This document shows, piece after piece, positions 35,660-44,562 of a stretch of 64,000 bases of DNA. The notes under the pieces are model-generated. The model worked only from the letters and a program-made list of their open reading frames with translations. It searched no databases and had not been told where the DNA came from. Both the position numbers and the translations under genes were made by a program. Within the stretch, counting starts at the first letter, position 1; the number at the start of each line of letters is the position of its first letter. The stretch is taken from contig CAXXFJ010000019.1 of NCBI GenBank assembly GCA_963677415.2, forward strand, positions 28,674 through 92,673. The letters are read 5' to 3'. This DNA is from JAQUTK01 sp963677415 (GTDB taxonomy: Bacteria; Bacteroidota; Bacteroidia; Bacteroidales; JAQUTK01).

Positions 35660-36115
35660 TTACTCTGCAACGGCACATGTTGCATTTCCTTCCTCCTGGG
35701 CATCCGTTTTTTTGGAATTTTCCAATCTTTCCTCCAGTCTCCCAATTTCTCTATTTAAATTTTTAATTTCCTGATCTTTTTGTTCGAGTAATGCGAATGG
35801 TGCCAATTGTTTTTCCCTAATTAGTTTATTCAATAAGCTTGTATATGCTTCACCACCCATTGCTACAATATCAAAAAGAGTTGAATCTTTAATATTAAAT
35901 TCAACATCTCCTTTAAGCATATTTCCCTCTCCTGACATAAGCCATCCAGAATTCAATTGTGGATATCGAAGAGATATTCTCTGTAATTTATCTGGTTGGA
36001 TTGACTTTCTTATATTGTTTACATAGCCATTAGACAATCCAACCTCCTTCTCGAAGGCGCCCTGCCCAATTTCAAGGTATTTTATAAATTCTATAAGTCT
36101 CTCTTTTACTGACAT
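35660..36115 (-). CDS. CI-like phage repressor with coiled-coil tail
   Basis: 151 residues. The N-terminal 75 residues form an XRE-like DNA-binding domain (GQGAFEKEVGLSNGYVNNIR as helix-turn-helix) ending in NSGWLMSGEGNMLKGD. A predicted coiled coil follows (EQKDQEIKNLNREIGRLEER). There is no peptidase domain, so induction is not by LexA-type self-cleavage. It is divergent from the rightward early genes, and inverted repeats with ACAGA/TCTGT half-sites lie between them. It is probably the main lysogeny repressor. Confidence 0.78.
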   Translation of the reverse strand: MSVKERLIEFIKYLEIGQGAFEKEVGLSNGYVNNIRKSIQPDKLQRISLRYPQLNSGWLMSGEGNMLKGDVEFNIKDSTLFDIVAMGGEAYTSLLNKLIREKQLAPFALLEQKDQEIKNLNREIGRLEERLENSKKTDAQEEGNATCAVAE

Positions 36116-36137
36116 ATATAAATTATTTTTAGAAATA

Positions 36138-36174
36138 CAGAAAAAAACTCTGTAAAATATTGCGTATTACAGAA
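36138..36174. promoter_or_regulatory. Probable repressor operator with three ACAGA/TCTGT half-sites
   Basis: Half-sites at 36138-36142, 36150-36154 and 36170-36174 give two inverted repeats. The second is perfect with 7-base arms (TCTGTAA and TTACAGA, 36150-36174) and overlaps the -33 region of the rightward promoter. Confidence 0.5.
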
Positions 36175-36190
36175 CATTGCTCTATATTTG
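36161..36190 (+). promoter_or_regulatory. Rightward early promoter
   Basis: TTG at 36161-36163, 19 bases, then a perfect TATATTTG at 36183-36190. Spacing fits the Bacteroidetes consensus. The TTG box lies inside the inverted repeat, which fits repression by the divergent CI-like protein. Confidence 0.6.
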
Positions 36191-36270
36191 CACTGTGATT
36201 AATTACGTTACAAACAAAAGTAAGCAATATGTGTTTGACGAACAAGCAATTAACAATTAAAATTAATAAA

Positions 36271-36525
36271 ATGACAGAAAAAGATCAACTAACATTCAGG
36301 CAGGTATATGATCATTTACCTGAAAGAAGTGCTGTAAAAGCACCGAAAACTCTATTCGTAGAACGAATGGCAGAAATAACGATGAAATCAACGAAAACAG
36401 TCCGTTGCTGGCTTGCTGGTGCACAAACTCCCGATCCTCTTTCTGCATCTATGATTGAGAAAGAACTTGGTATTAGTGTGAGTGTCCTATTCCCTAATAA
36501 ATATCAGGAAGATCATGCAGATTGA
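36271..36525 (+). CDS. Small DNA-binding regulator of the early region
   Basis: 84 residues from MTEKDQLTFRQVYDHLP; an in-frame ATG at 36229 would add 14 residues. The middle (AEITMKSTKTVRCWLAGAQT) resembles a helix-turn-helix, and LSASMIEKELGISVSVLFP looks like the end of an XRE domain. It is the first gene after the rightward promoter and divergent from the repressor, the usual place for a Cro-like protein. Confidence 0.62.
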   Translation: MTEKDQLTFRQVYDHLPERSAVKAPKTLFVERMAEITMKSTKTVRCWLAGAQTPDPLSASMIEKELGISVSVLFPNKYQEDHAD

Positions 36526-37066
36526 ATTTTACATTACGCCGGATGGGGATGTTACTGTTCGAGAATATGGCAAATCTGAAAGGCAACTACTGGAATCAGA
36601 CACGGATTTTATCCAAAAATTTAAAACAACTATTTCTGATTTCTATCCAGGAGCTTTCCAGGCGCTGCTTGACATTTATTCAAAGAGCAAGTTGTCAAAA
36701 TCATACTATGATTATCTGATAGTTCGCAGATTCATAAAGTGTAATTTTTCCATGTACGACAATATCATTGATCTTGATGAGAATTGGAATTTCAAATTCG
36801 AGTTTGTTAGTTGCCCACTTAGAGGTGAGTGTAAATTTGACAAAGTTATTTGTTCTCCTAAATTCAATTCAACATTGTCAGAAAGGGAATTGGAAGTAAT
36901 GGAAATGATTTTTAGAGGAGTAACTGATGATCAGATAGCCGATAAACTATTTATATCTCTGAATACGGTAAACAATCACAGAAAAAATAGCTTTAAAAAG
37001 CTAGGGATACACTCAATGCCTGAGTTTATGAGGTACGCTATGCACAATAATTTATTTAAAAAATAG
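36515..37066 (+). CDS. LuxR-type HTH regulator
   Basis: 183 residues from the ATG at 36515, overlapping the previous gene by 11 bases. The C-terminus is a GerE/LuxR helix-turn-helix: LSERELEVMEMIFRGVTDDQ followed by IADKLFISLNTVNNHRKNSF. The N-terminal half is of unknown fold and could be a sensing part. It may activate the early genes downstream. Some Bacteroidales phages carry such regulators in this position. Confidence 0.78.
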   Translation: MQIEFYITPDGDVTVREYGKSERQLLESDTDFIQKFKTTISDFYPGAFQALLDIYSKSKLSKSYYDYLIVRRFIKCNFSMYDNIIDLDENWNFKFEFVSCPLRGECKFDKVICSPKFNSTLSERELEVMEMIFRGVTDDQIADKLFISLNTVNNHRKNSFKKLGIHSMPEFMRYAMHNNLFKK

Positions 37067-37071
37067 AAACT

Positions 37072-37296
37072 ATGAGTAGTTCAACTTTATTAAATGTGAT
37101 ATCAATGAGCATTTTTTTATTCCTAGGATTATGCTCTTTCATCGCTGTATGTGTAGGATCATTCCATCATATTATTTTCATTGCAATGTCTTTATCTATG
37201 GCATATGTCTTTTACACTGATGAAAATTTAGGGATGAGTGTGAAGCAGTACATCAAGAATAAAAGAATAGCAAGGCGAATTAATAAGAGAGTATGA
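37072..37296 (+). CDS. Small membrane protein (74 aa)
   Basis: Two hydrophobic segments (around residues 7-30 and 33-48) and a basic tail (KNKRIARRINKRV). Five bases follow the LuxR-type gene and its end overlaps the next gene. No family recognised. Confidence 0.6.
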   Translation: MSSSTLLNVISMSIFLFLGLCSFIAVCVGSFHHIIFIAMSLSMAYVFYTDENLGMSVKQYIKNKRIARRINKRV

Positions 37297-37574
37297 TAAG
37301 CTTGGATTTATACGAATTGAAAAATATCTGTATGCAGATGTCTGAACTTGGAGCTGCAAATTATGCAAAAAGAACAACTCCTGCTAAGGATGCAATCTCT
37401 CAAAGAGAGGCTTACAAATCATTTGGTGAGGCTCGTGTAAAAAGATGGGTATCTATGAAATTAGTCAGTTCTGTAAGAAGTGGAAACGCTTCCAGGTCAA
37501 AGAAGATCTATTCAATATCGGAATTGCTATCTATAGATACTTCTGAAAAATTAAACGGAATAATAAACAGATAA
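37293..37574 (+). CDS. Small winged-helix/Xis-like protein
   Basis: 93 residues. The centre (AYKSFGEARVKRWVSMKLV, then SRSKKIYSISELLSID) resembles the MerR/excisionase-type winged helix, where a residue of the wing is followed by a short Tyr-Ser strand. It overlaps the previous gene by four bases. It could be an excisionase or an early regulator; I cannot separate these from sequence alone. Confidence 0.55.
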   Translation: MISLDLYELKNICMQMSELGAANYAKRTTPAKDAISQREAYKSFGEARVKRWVSMKLVSSVRSGNASRSKKIYSISELLSIDTSEKLNGIINR

Positions 37575-37576
37575 TT

Positions 37577-37756
37577 ATGCTTTCACAGCAACAACAAAAG
37601 GTTGTTGAGATTAACAGTATCACAACCAAACAAATTGAATCAGGTTGGTATGTATTCCTTATCGCTGGTTCATATATCTCGCAAAGTGCATCATTTTCAC
37701 AAGAGGGTGCTCTTAAGAAGGGGATTGGATATATAATGTCGAAGTATAGAAAATAA
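37577..37756 (+). CDS. Small hypothetical phage protein (59 aa)
   Basis: Open frame of 59 codons starting MLSQQQQKVVEINSI and ending IGYIMSKYRK, filling the space between two rightward genes (2 bases after the previous stop, 20 before the next start). It has alternating strand-like and helix segments and no known domain. Confidence 0.55.
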   Translation: MLSQQQQKVVEINSITTKQIESGWYVFLIAGSYISQSASFSQEGALKKGIGYIMSKYRK

Positions 37757-37776
37757 TTTTTAAAATAAATAATGTT

Positions 37777-39783
37777 ATGAGCAAAAAAATCATTCTTAAA
37801 AAGTTGATAGTTAGGAACTTTAAAGGGATCAGTAATCTTATGATTAACTTTAACCAGCAAGAAACTACTATAGCTGGTGATAATGGAACAGGAAAGACGA
37901 CAGTTCTGGATGCTTTCCTCTGGTGCTTATTTGGGAAAGATAGCACTGATCGTGCGGATACTAATTTTAATATCAAAACACTTGATAAAGATGGTAAGCC
38001 TATTCTTAATCTGGATCATGAGGTTACGGCTATTCTGGTTGTTAGTGGACGTAGTGAGGTTACTCTAAAACGCTGCTATCGTGAAAAATGGGGAGTTGGT
38101 GCTAATGCCGGTAAACTATTGAGCCATTTTACTGAGTACTATCTTAACGATGTAAAGCTGGGCACGAAAAAGGAGTATGATGCAGAGGTATCCTCTATTA
38201 TCCCAGAGGATGTTTTTCGTATGGTTACAAATCCTCTCTATTTTCCATCTTTGCCCAGTGATAAGCAAAAAGCAATGCTAGATGATATGGCTGGTGATGT
38301 ATCAGATCAGGAAATAGCATCATTGAAGCCTGAATACATGGAATTGTTAAGCATGATATCAGGCAGATCATTGGCTCAGTTTAAAAAAGAAGTTTCAGCT
38401 AAAAAATCGGCTGTTAAAGATGAGATTTCTTTTATTCCTGGACGTATTGATGAGGTTAATCGTGCAAAGCCTGAGGCTGAGGATTGGAACGCACTGGAGA
38501 AAGAACTTGGAGAAAAACAAACTAAGCTCCAGGATATTGATAACCAGCTACTGGATAAATCAAAATCGGTACAGGCCGACTATGAACGCAAATCAGCCAT
38601 TCAAAAACAGATCGGCAATAAACGCCTGGAACGTACACAGATTGAGAATAGGATCAAGAATGAAGCTAATGATGCTAACAATAAAGCCAGTTCTGCTATC
38701 CGTGATCTGGAATATAAGATTCAAGCTACTACTACCGACCTAAATAATTCAAACAGCCAGGAGCAAACTATCAATAACCAGATTACCTCTATTGATAACG
38801 AGCTATCTGCTTTGCGTGGAAAGTATAAAGAGATTAATGCTGAACAGTTGAGCATTCCTGAGGGTGAATTTATTTGTCCGACCTGTAAACGCCCTCTTGA
38901 AGTGGCCGACATTGAGGCTAAGCAAAACGAATTACAAGCCAATTTTAACCAGCGTAAATCTGAACGCTTACAGGCTAACCAGAAAGAGGGTAAGCGTAAT
39001 GTTACCAGAAAGGAAGAACTGCAAAAGCAGAAAGATGCTTTGCTTTCTAAAATATCCGATATGGAGAACCAGCTGATTACTCTGAAAGGACAAAAACAGT
39101 ACCAGGAGGAGAACCTGCCATCTGCTCAGGATGCTAGTGCTTTAATTAATGCTGATGAAAACTGGATAAAACTTGGTAATGAGATAACCGATATGGAGAA
39201 CCAGCTGAATATTGAATCTGCACCTGTTGATGATTTTATACTTAAAGAGGGGAAACGCACACTCTCCCAAAACATTGATGAACTAAAGAAGCTGCTTTCA
39301 AAACGTGAAACAATTGAGAAAAGCAATATGCGTATCAATGAACTAGAGGATATTAGATCAGCGAATAATCAGGCACTTTCTGATCTTGAAAGGATGGAAT
39401 TTATCATAACTGACTTTCAAAAGGCAAAAGATAATGAACTTATGAACCGTATCAACGGCATGTTCAAGCTCGTTTCATTCAACTTTGTTTCAGAACAGCT
39501 AAACGGCAATGAAAAAATAACCTGTGTGTGTACTGTTAATGGTACTCCATATCCTGATGTAAATAACGCTGGAAAAATAAATGCTGGGCTGGATATAATT
39601 AATGCTATTTGTCAATCGAAAGGCGTATTAGCCCCAATATTCATTGATAACCGTGAGAGCATTAACGATCTACTCCCTACATTATCACAGGTTATTAATC
39701 TAACAGTAAGCAAACACAAGAGCTTAGTTATGTTTACTAGCTCACTCTTTGCAAATGAATCAACTGATTTTATACAACTTTAA
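37777..39783 (+). CDS. Rad50/SbcC-like AAA ATPase with zinc hook
   Basis: 668 residues of the SMC/RecF class. Walker A GDNGTGKTT (residues about 33-41) lies in the N-terminal lobe. Long coiled coils follow with a zinc-hook motif CPTCKRPL near residue 365. The C-terminal lobe (DIINAICQSKGVLAPIFIDN) carries a Walker B-like IFIDNRE, with TLSQVINLTVSKHKSLVMFT after it. It should hold or process DNA ends in phage recombination. The RecT gene begins 13 bases downstream, and a WalJ-like nuclease follows. Confidence 0.87.
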   Translation: MSKKIILKKLIVRNFKGISNLMINFNQQETTIAGDNGTGKTTVLDAFLWCLFGKDSTDRADTNFNIKTLDKDGKPILNLDHEVTAILVVSGRSEVTLKRCYREKWGVGANAGKLLSHFTEYYLNDVKLGTKKEYDAEVSSIIPEDVFRMVTNPLYFPSLPSDKQKAMLDDMAGDVSDQEIASLKPEYMELLSMISGRSLAQFKKEVSAKKSAVKDEISFIPGRIDEVNRAKPEAEDWNALEKELGEKQTKLQDIDNQLLDKSKSVQADYERKSAIQKQIGNKRLERTQIENRIKNEANDANNKASSAIRDLEYKIQATTTDLNNSNSQEQTINNQITSIDNELSALRGKYKEINAEQLSIPEGEFICPTCKRPLEVADIEAKQNELQANFNQRKSERLQANQKEGKRNVTRKEELQKQKDALLSKISDMENQLITLKGQKQYQEENLPSAQDASALINADENWIKLGNEITDMENQLNIESAPVDDFILKEGKRTLSQNIDELKKLLSKRETIEKSNMRINELEDIRSANNQALSDLERMEFIITDFQKAKDNELMNRINGMFKLVSFNFVSEQLNGNEKITCVCTVNGTPYPDVNNAGKINAGLDIINAICQSKGVLAPIFIDNRESINDLLPTLSQVINLTVSKHKSLVMFTSSLFANESTDFIQL

Positions 39784-39796
39784 AATAACGATCATT

Positions 39797-40756
39797 ATGA
39801 CACAACAGACATCACAAGTTCCACAAGCTCCTGCTACTGTAGCACAAACACAAACAAATGCTCCAGCTCCGGCAAAAGTAAAGAAGGTGGATATATTGAA
39901 AGGTGTAATGAATGCACCCTCAGTAATGGAACAGTTCCAAAACGCTCTTTCTAAAAATGCACCTGCATTTATTGCATCTGTAATTGATCTCTACAATACG
40001 GATAGTAAGCTCCAGCTATGCGAACCAAAAGCAGTTGTTATGGAGGCCCTGAAAGCTGCTGTATTGAAATTACCTATCAATAAGGCTCTAGGATATGCTT
40101 TTATCATCCCTTTCAACAATTCAAAAAAAGATGATAGAGGCAATTGGATTAAGGTAATGGAACCAACATTTCAGATGGGTTATAAAGGCTACATCCAACT
40201 TGCAATGCGTACAGGGCAATACCGTACACTAAATGCTGATATAGTTTATGATGGAGAGCTTAGAAAAGTAAACAAGTTGACTGGAGAAATAGCATTTGAT
40301 GGCGATAAGGCGTCGGATAAAGTGGTTGGGTACTTCTGCTACTTTGAGCTTCTGAACGGATTCAGCAAAACCCTATATATGACTGTTGAGCAAATGGCTG
40401 CTCATGCCAAACGCTACAGTAAGGGCCTTAAAGCAGAAACAACAATCGAAAGCCTTTTGAATCTGGCTAACCTGCCTGTAGCTGCTGATAGCAAAACTGT
40501 AGGATGGATGGGGAATTTCCATGGAATGTCTTTGAAAACTGTTATTAGGATCCTGTTATCCAAATATGGCTATTTGTCAATTGAAATGCAACAGGCATTT
40601 GCGGATGACTCCGATGATGATACGCATGATGATCATAGTCATGAGCAGGGAAATAGCCAGGTAATAGACCTTGGAAATGTTGAATATGAGGATATAACAG
40701 ACCGCTCATCAGTAAATGGTGGAGTCGGAACAACAGAACCAGATCCAGGATATTGA
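39797..40756 (+). CDS. recT: RecT-family single-strand annealing protein
   Basis: About 319 residues from MTQQTSQVPQAP. The RecT core shows LCEPKAVVMEALKAAVLKLP, GYAFIIPFNN, FQMGYKGYIQLAMRTGQYR and FCYFELLNGFSKTLYMTVEQ. It anneals complementary single strands in phage recombination. A His/Asp-rich tail (DDSDDDTHDDHSHEQG) is probably disordered. An exonuclease partner of RecE type is absent; the next gene encodes a metallo-beta-lactamase-fold nuclease instead. Start chosen after the stop of the ATPase gene. Confidence 0.9.
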   Translation: MTQQTSQVPQAPATVAQTQTNAPAPAKVKKVDILKGVMNAPSVMEQFQNALSKNAPAFIASVIDLYNTDSKLQLCEPKAVVMEALKAAVLKLPINKALGYAFIIPFNNSKKDDRGNWIKVMEPTFQMGYKGYIQLAMRTGQYRTLNADIVYDGELRKVNKLTGEIAFDGDKASDKVVGYFCYFELLNGFSKTLYMTVEQMAAHAKRYSKGLKAETTIESLLNLANLPVAADSKTVGWMGNFHGMSLKTVIRILLSKYGYLSIEMQQAFADDSDDDTHDDHSHEQGNSQVIDLGNVEYEDITDRSSVNGGVGTTEPDPGY

Positions 40757-40757
40757 T

Positions 40758-41486
40758 ATGGAACTAAAGGTATTAGGCAGCTCATCCAGTGGAAATTGTT
40801 ACATTCTGGATAATGGAAATGAGGCATTGATTATTGAGGCCGGGATTCGATTTCAAGAGATCAAGAAAGCTCTGGATTTTCAGATTAAGCGAGTGGTGGG
40901 CTGCCTTATTTCTCACCAGCATAATGATCACGCTAAGTATATCAAAACAATCGTGGAAAGTGGTATTAACACATTGGCACTCCCAGAGGTTTGGACTGCA
41001 AAAGATCTAACTGGATCCAGAGCAATTTCTATTGAGCTGGGAAAAGGTTACAAGTTTGGTAATTTCAGAGTAGTACCATTTTCTGCTTACCATGATGTCC
41101 CCTGCTGTGGATTTATCATAGATCACATTGAAACTGGTAGATTAATGTTTTTAACTGATAGCTGCATGTGTGAATATTTAATACCTGGATTGAGTAATAT
41201 ACTGATAGAATGTAATTATTCTGATTCCAGATTGATTGAAAATATCAATGCCGGCCGAACACTTTCATCACAAAGAAATAGGCTTATGGCCTCACACATG
41301 GAACTGAATAGCTGTAAACATATCCTTAAAAGTAATGATCTGAGCAAAGTAGTAAATATCATCCTGATTCATTTATCAGAAAATAACGGTGATGAGCTAT
41401 TATTTGTATCAGAAATACAGAAAGCTACAGGCAAAGCAGTATATGCTGCTACACCTGGATTATGCTTACAACTCTCTACAATATAG
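40758..41486 (+). CDS. WalJ/YycJ-like metallo-beta-lactamase-fold nuclease
   Basis: 242 residues, starting one base after the RecT stop. Motifs: GSSSSGNCYIL, the metal site HQHNDH, YHDVPCCGF, FLTDSC and HLSENN, matching the WalJ/YycJ subgroup of this fold, members of which are known as 5'-3' exonucleases. In this place it could resect ends to give RecT its single-stranded substrate. The function as phage exonuclease is inferred from fold and gene order. Confidence 0.82.
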   Translation: MELKVLGSSSSGNCYILDNGNEALIIEAGIRFQEIKKALDFQIKRVVGCLISHQHNDHAKYIKTIVESGINTLALPEVWTAKDLTGSRAISIELGKGYKFGNFRVVPFSAYHDVPCCGFIIDHIETGRLMFLTDSCMCEYLIPGLSNILIECNYSDSRLIENINAGRTLSSQRNRLMASHMELNSCKHILKSNDLSKVVNIILIHLSENNGDELLFVSEIQKATGKAVYAATPGLCLQLSTI

Positions 41487-41489
41487 AAA

Positions 41490-41924
41490 ATGGCAAAGAT
41501 TACAATAGACAAAATCAGTGGGCTGTTTAATCTAAAGCCAGTCTATGATTATCTGAATGCTCATAAGGATGGTAAGTACATGGTTGATGTTAAACTTGTA
41601 AGAAACCCCAGATCATTAGATCAAAACGGCTGGCTATTCGGATGTATCTATCCGCTGCTCTTAGAGGCTCTGATAAATGAGGGCTGGGAGTTTACAAGTC
41701 CGGAACAGGTACATGAGTTCTTTAAGTCTCAAATGACTGCTGATAAGGTAGTAAATAAGCACACAGGGGAAATTATTGAGTTCCCCGGATCCACCGCAAA
41801 AATGGATACTGTAACATTCTCCACATATTGCGAAAAACTAAGGGATTACGCTAAGGAATACCTGAACATTGATATTCCAGATCCAGATCCCAATTGGAAA
41901 ACTAATAATGAATTTACCGAGTGA
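41490..41924 (+). CDS. NinB-like recombination accessory protein
   Basis: 144 residues. VKLVRNPRSLDQNGWLFGC resembles the RSxxQN block of lambda NinB, followed by a helix and a C-terminal acidic tail. It begins 3 bases after the WalJ-like gene and belongs to the recombination module. NinB binds single-stranded DNA in lambda; similarity here is judged by eye and is moderate. Confidence 0.6.
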   Translation: MAKITIDKISGLFNLKPVYDYLNAHKDGKYMVDVKLVRNPRSLDQNGWLFGCIYPLLLEALINEGWEFTSPEQVHEFFKSQMTADKVVNKHTGEIIEFPGSTAKMDTVTFSTYCEKLRDYAKEYLNIDIPDPDPNWKTNNEFTE

Positions 41925-41949
41925 ATATTAATTTTTAAAATCAAAAAAA

Positions 41950-42531
41950 ATGGTTCAATTAAATGAGAAAAACGTAGCTGCTGCATATTCCGTAGCAGAT
42001 ACAAAAACGAAGAAAGTTTTAGAAGCTTTGTTTGGTGATGTTGTAAACCACCCTACTCCTACTTTGGATGATTACAAAACTATCCAGGAGTATGAAGATG
42101 CTTGTGTTGCTCTGGGAGAGTCCCCTATCAATGAAACTGAGCTTAAGAAAGCCGGTGTTTCCTCTCATCTTATTGCTTTGATGAAAATTGAAACAATTAG
42201 CCGAGCACTATGGGGTAAGAATTTCCAACCTACTCCAGATCCAGAGGGGACAAAAACATACTACTATCCCTGGTTTGCATTTTATACCAAAAAAGAGATG
42301 GAAAATATGAACGAAGATAGTAGAGGCTCCCTCTTGTCTGCTCTTGCGCTTAATGGTGCGTCTGCGGGTTTCGGTTTTCTGGATACGAATTCTCGCTCCT
42401 CGGCTGCGGCTGCGAGCGTTGGGTTCCGTCTGTGCCAGGAGACTTCAGAAAAGGCTGCTTATCTTGGAAAGCAATTCATCAAACTTTGGGCCGAGTATCA
42501 CATGTTTAACTTTAAAATAGTGGAGGATTAA
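41950..42531 (+). CDS. Hypothetical phage protein (193 aa)
   Basis: 193 residues, not recognised. It contains ETISRALWGKNFQPTPDPEG, aromatic YYYPWFAFYTKKEM and a small-residue patch GASAGFGFLDTNSRSSAAAA. The sequence looks soluble. It sits between the recombination genes and a coiled-coil protein. Confidence 0.68.
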   Translation: MVQLNEKNVAAAYSVADTKTKKVLEALFGDVVNHPTPTLDDYKTIQEYEDACVALGESPINETELKKAGVSSHLIALMKIETISRALWGKNFQPTPDPEGTKTYYYPWFAFYTKKEMENMNEDSRGSLLSALALNGASAGFGFLDTNSRSSAAAASVGFRLCQETSEKAAYLGKQFIKLWAEYHMFNFKIVED

Positions 42532-42533
42532 AA

Positions 42534-42962
42534 ATGCAAGAAATTATGTTGTCGGATCATCCGATAGAACAAAGAACACAGATCCTGAGAGATAGCTGCG
42601 ATCAGATTGAAGAAAGAAGCTACACCCGGAAATTCGATCAAATTGAAACTAATGATTTACGTGCGGAGTTAGCTGAGGTTTCAATTCAGATCCAAACCCT
42701 GGATGAAGAACTTGCTGAAATCAAAGCTGAATACAAAGGTAAAACTAAACCATTAGCAGAACGTATCTCCAGAATCTTAGGAGATCTTAAAAGTGGAGGT
42801 GAATATGTCAAAGGCGAATGTTACAAATTTATTGATCCAGAGGAGGGTAAAGCTGGCTGGTATTCTCCTGAGGGATATTTGCTCGAGGAGAGAGATATTC
42901 GATCTGAGGAGAGACAAAGAACCGCTTTTCAATCATTGAGGAAAACAGGTACTGATAACTGA
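42534..42962 (+). CDS. Hypothetical coiled-coil phage protein (142 aa)
   Basis: 142 residues. The middle is rich in Glu/Lys heptads (AEVSIQIQTLDEELAEIKAE) and the end (FIDPEEGKAGWYSPEGYLLE) is strand-like. It follows the previous gene after 2 bases. Function unknown. Confidence 0.65.
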   Translation: MQEIMLSDHPIEQRTQILRDSCDQIEERSYTRKFDQIETNDLRAELAEVSIQIQTLDEELAEIKAEYKGKTKPLAERISRILGDLKSGGEYVKGECYKFIDPEEGKAGWYSPEGYLLEERDIRSEERQRTAFQSLRKTGTDN

Positions 42963-42988
42963 TTATAAACAATTAAATTCTTACAGAA

Positions 42989-43747
42989 ATGGAAAAAGAA
43001 GAAAAATTACAGGTTCACATCCATGAGGGTGTAGATGTTTCAAAACCAATTGAAATCATTTTGAGAGAGGGTGCTGCTGCTAGAGCAAAAGAAGAATTAG
43101 TAACTAAAGCCCCGGAGAGTATTAGTGTTTCAGGTGTTATTTCAACACCGTTCGATTGGCTTCAAAAGCGTGTTGATACAATCAACCAGAAGCAGGCGAA
43201 TATTAAGGTTAACCGTGAAAAAATGAGTATTGAGCTTACAATCAATGAAACGGATGCCTATAATAAAAACACCATCTCTGGAACTGTACAGCTATCTGAG
43301 GTATTTGCAAAGTTCGGTATCAACAATGAAAATAAGTCTTGGGAGCCTTCACGATTGGGACAATTCCTGAGATTGAACCGTGGGGTTTTTGAGGAAAAGG
43401 AGAAATGTATGGTACTGGTTTCTAGCCTTAAGAACTTTACTGCAAAAGCAAAATCCGAAATACAGAAGCAAAAGGATCCATCCGGGTCTACTGCTGATGT
43501 CTTTAAACAACAGGTTGAAAGTAACCTTCCAAAAAGTTTTTCTATCAGACTTTCAATTTTCAAAGGCACCGAAAAAGAACGGATTGAGGTTGAATTTGAT
43601 CATTACCTAAGTGATGGTGATGTTTATTTACAGCTCGTTTCTCCAGGTGCGAATGAGATGGTTGAAAGTTACCGTGATACTTGCATTGATGCCGTTCTGG
43701 ATAAGATCAAAGAGATTGCCCCAAATATAGCAATTTTGGAAGTATAA
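42989..43747 (+). CDS. Hypothetical phage protein (252 aa), early region
   Basis: 252 residues of mixed alpha/beta type. Segments such as VSGVISTPFDWLQKRVDTIN and HYLSDGDVYLQLVSPGANEM are distinctive. The architecture recalls YfdQ/DUF2303-like phage proteins, but I cannot confirm that. Lies between recombination and replication genes. Confidence 0.65.
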   Translation: MEKEEKLQVHIHEGVDVSKPIEIILREGAAARAKEELVTKAPESISVSGVISTPFDWLQKRVDTINQKQANIKVNREKMSIELTINETDAYNKNTISGTVQLSEVFAKFGINNENKSWEPSRLGQFLRLNRGVFEEKEKCMVLVSSLKNFTAKAKSEIQKQKDPSGSTADVFKQQVESNLPKSFSIRLSIFKGTEKERIEVEFDHYLSDGDVYLQLVSPGANEMVESYRDTCIDAVLDKIKEIAPNIAILEV

Positions 43748-43803
43748 CAAGTTTATGGGATGAGGGTACTCTGTGCCCTCTCCCTTTAAAAAGAAATACC
43801 GCA

Positions 43804-44562
43804 ATGGCAAAAAAACAAGACCTACCAGCAATGCCCTTTTATGTCGGGGATTGGCTTAAATGCCCAGAGGTGATGATTTTACCTCCTGATATTAGAGGAT
43901 TATGGTTTGATATGATCTGCTATATGTGGGGAAGCGTCGAGAGAGGTGTTATGATAAAGCCTTGTCGTAAGCCATACACTAAAAATGAACTAGTTAACAT
44001 GATCGGCAGAGACTGTAATGGTACAGGTAACTGGCTAGATGTACTGATTGATAACGGTGTATGTTCAATTAGAGAAAGTGACGGTGCTATATTTAGCAGG
44101 CGTATGGTGAAAGATGAAGATATTCGCCGGAAACGGCAACAGGCAGGAAAACGAGGTGGAGAGGTTACTAAAACGAGAGTTCTAAAACCAAATAAAATAG
44201 TAGAATCTCCTACTCCAGTCCCCACCCCTCTTGATACTCCTCCGTTGTTATCAGCTGAGGAACAAGCTAAAGTTGAAAAGGCGAAAAAATATAAATATGC
44301 AGACAGTGTAACCCTAACCAGGGAGGAATACATGAAACTGGTTGAGGGACATTCAGAGGTTGGTGCTAAAAGAATGATTGAGATCCTGAATAATTACAAG
44401 GGATCAAAAGGGAAAAAGTATAAATCTGATTACCTGGCAATCCTTAATTGGGTTGTAGGTAGATATAATGAGGAGATACAGAAAAATGGACGAAAATTTG
44501 TACAAGCAGCTCCAGACGGTTTTGAGTCAACAGCTGGAGAAAACTACAGAGACACGCTTTAG
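43804..44562 (+). CDS. Phage replication-organiser-like protein
   Basis: 252 residues. The N-terminus (MPFYVGDWLKCPEVMILPPD, GLWFDMICYMWGS) matches the winged-helix start of YdaU/DUF1376-type replisome proteins. A basic/Pro-rich linker and a C-terminal helical domain (RMIEILNNYKGSKGKKYKSD) follow. It probably binds the phage origin and works with the helicase loader encoded by the next, overlapping gene, as in lambda O-P type modules. Confidence 0.75.
   Translation: MAKKQDLPAMPFYVGDWLKCPEVMILPPDIRGLWFDMICYMWGSVERGVMIKPCRKPYTKNELVNMIGRDCNGTGNWLDVLIDNGVCSIRESDGAIFSRRMVKDEDIRRKRQQAGKRGGEVTKTRVLKPNKIVESPTPVPTPLDTPPLLSAEEQAKVEKAKKYKYADSVTLTREEYMKLVEGHSEVGAKRMIEILNNYKGSKGKKYKSDYLAILNWVVGRYNEEIQKNGRKFVQAAPDGFESTAGENYRDTL

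Noticed and set aside
43752..43795. Terminator after the 252-residue protein at 42989
   Set aside because: The GAGGG/CCCTC pairing is short and no T run follows, so it is not a convincing terminator.
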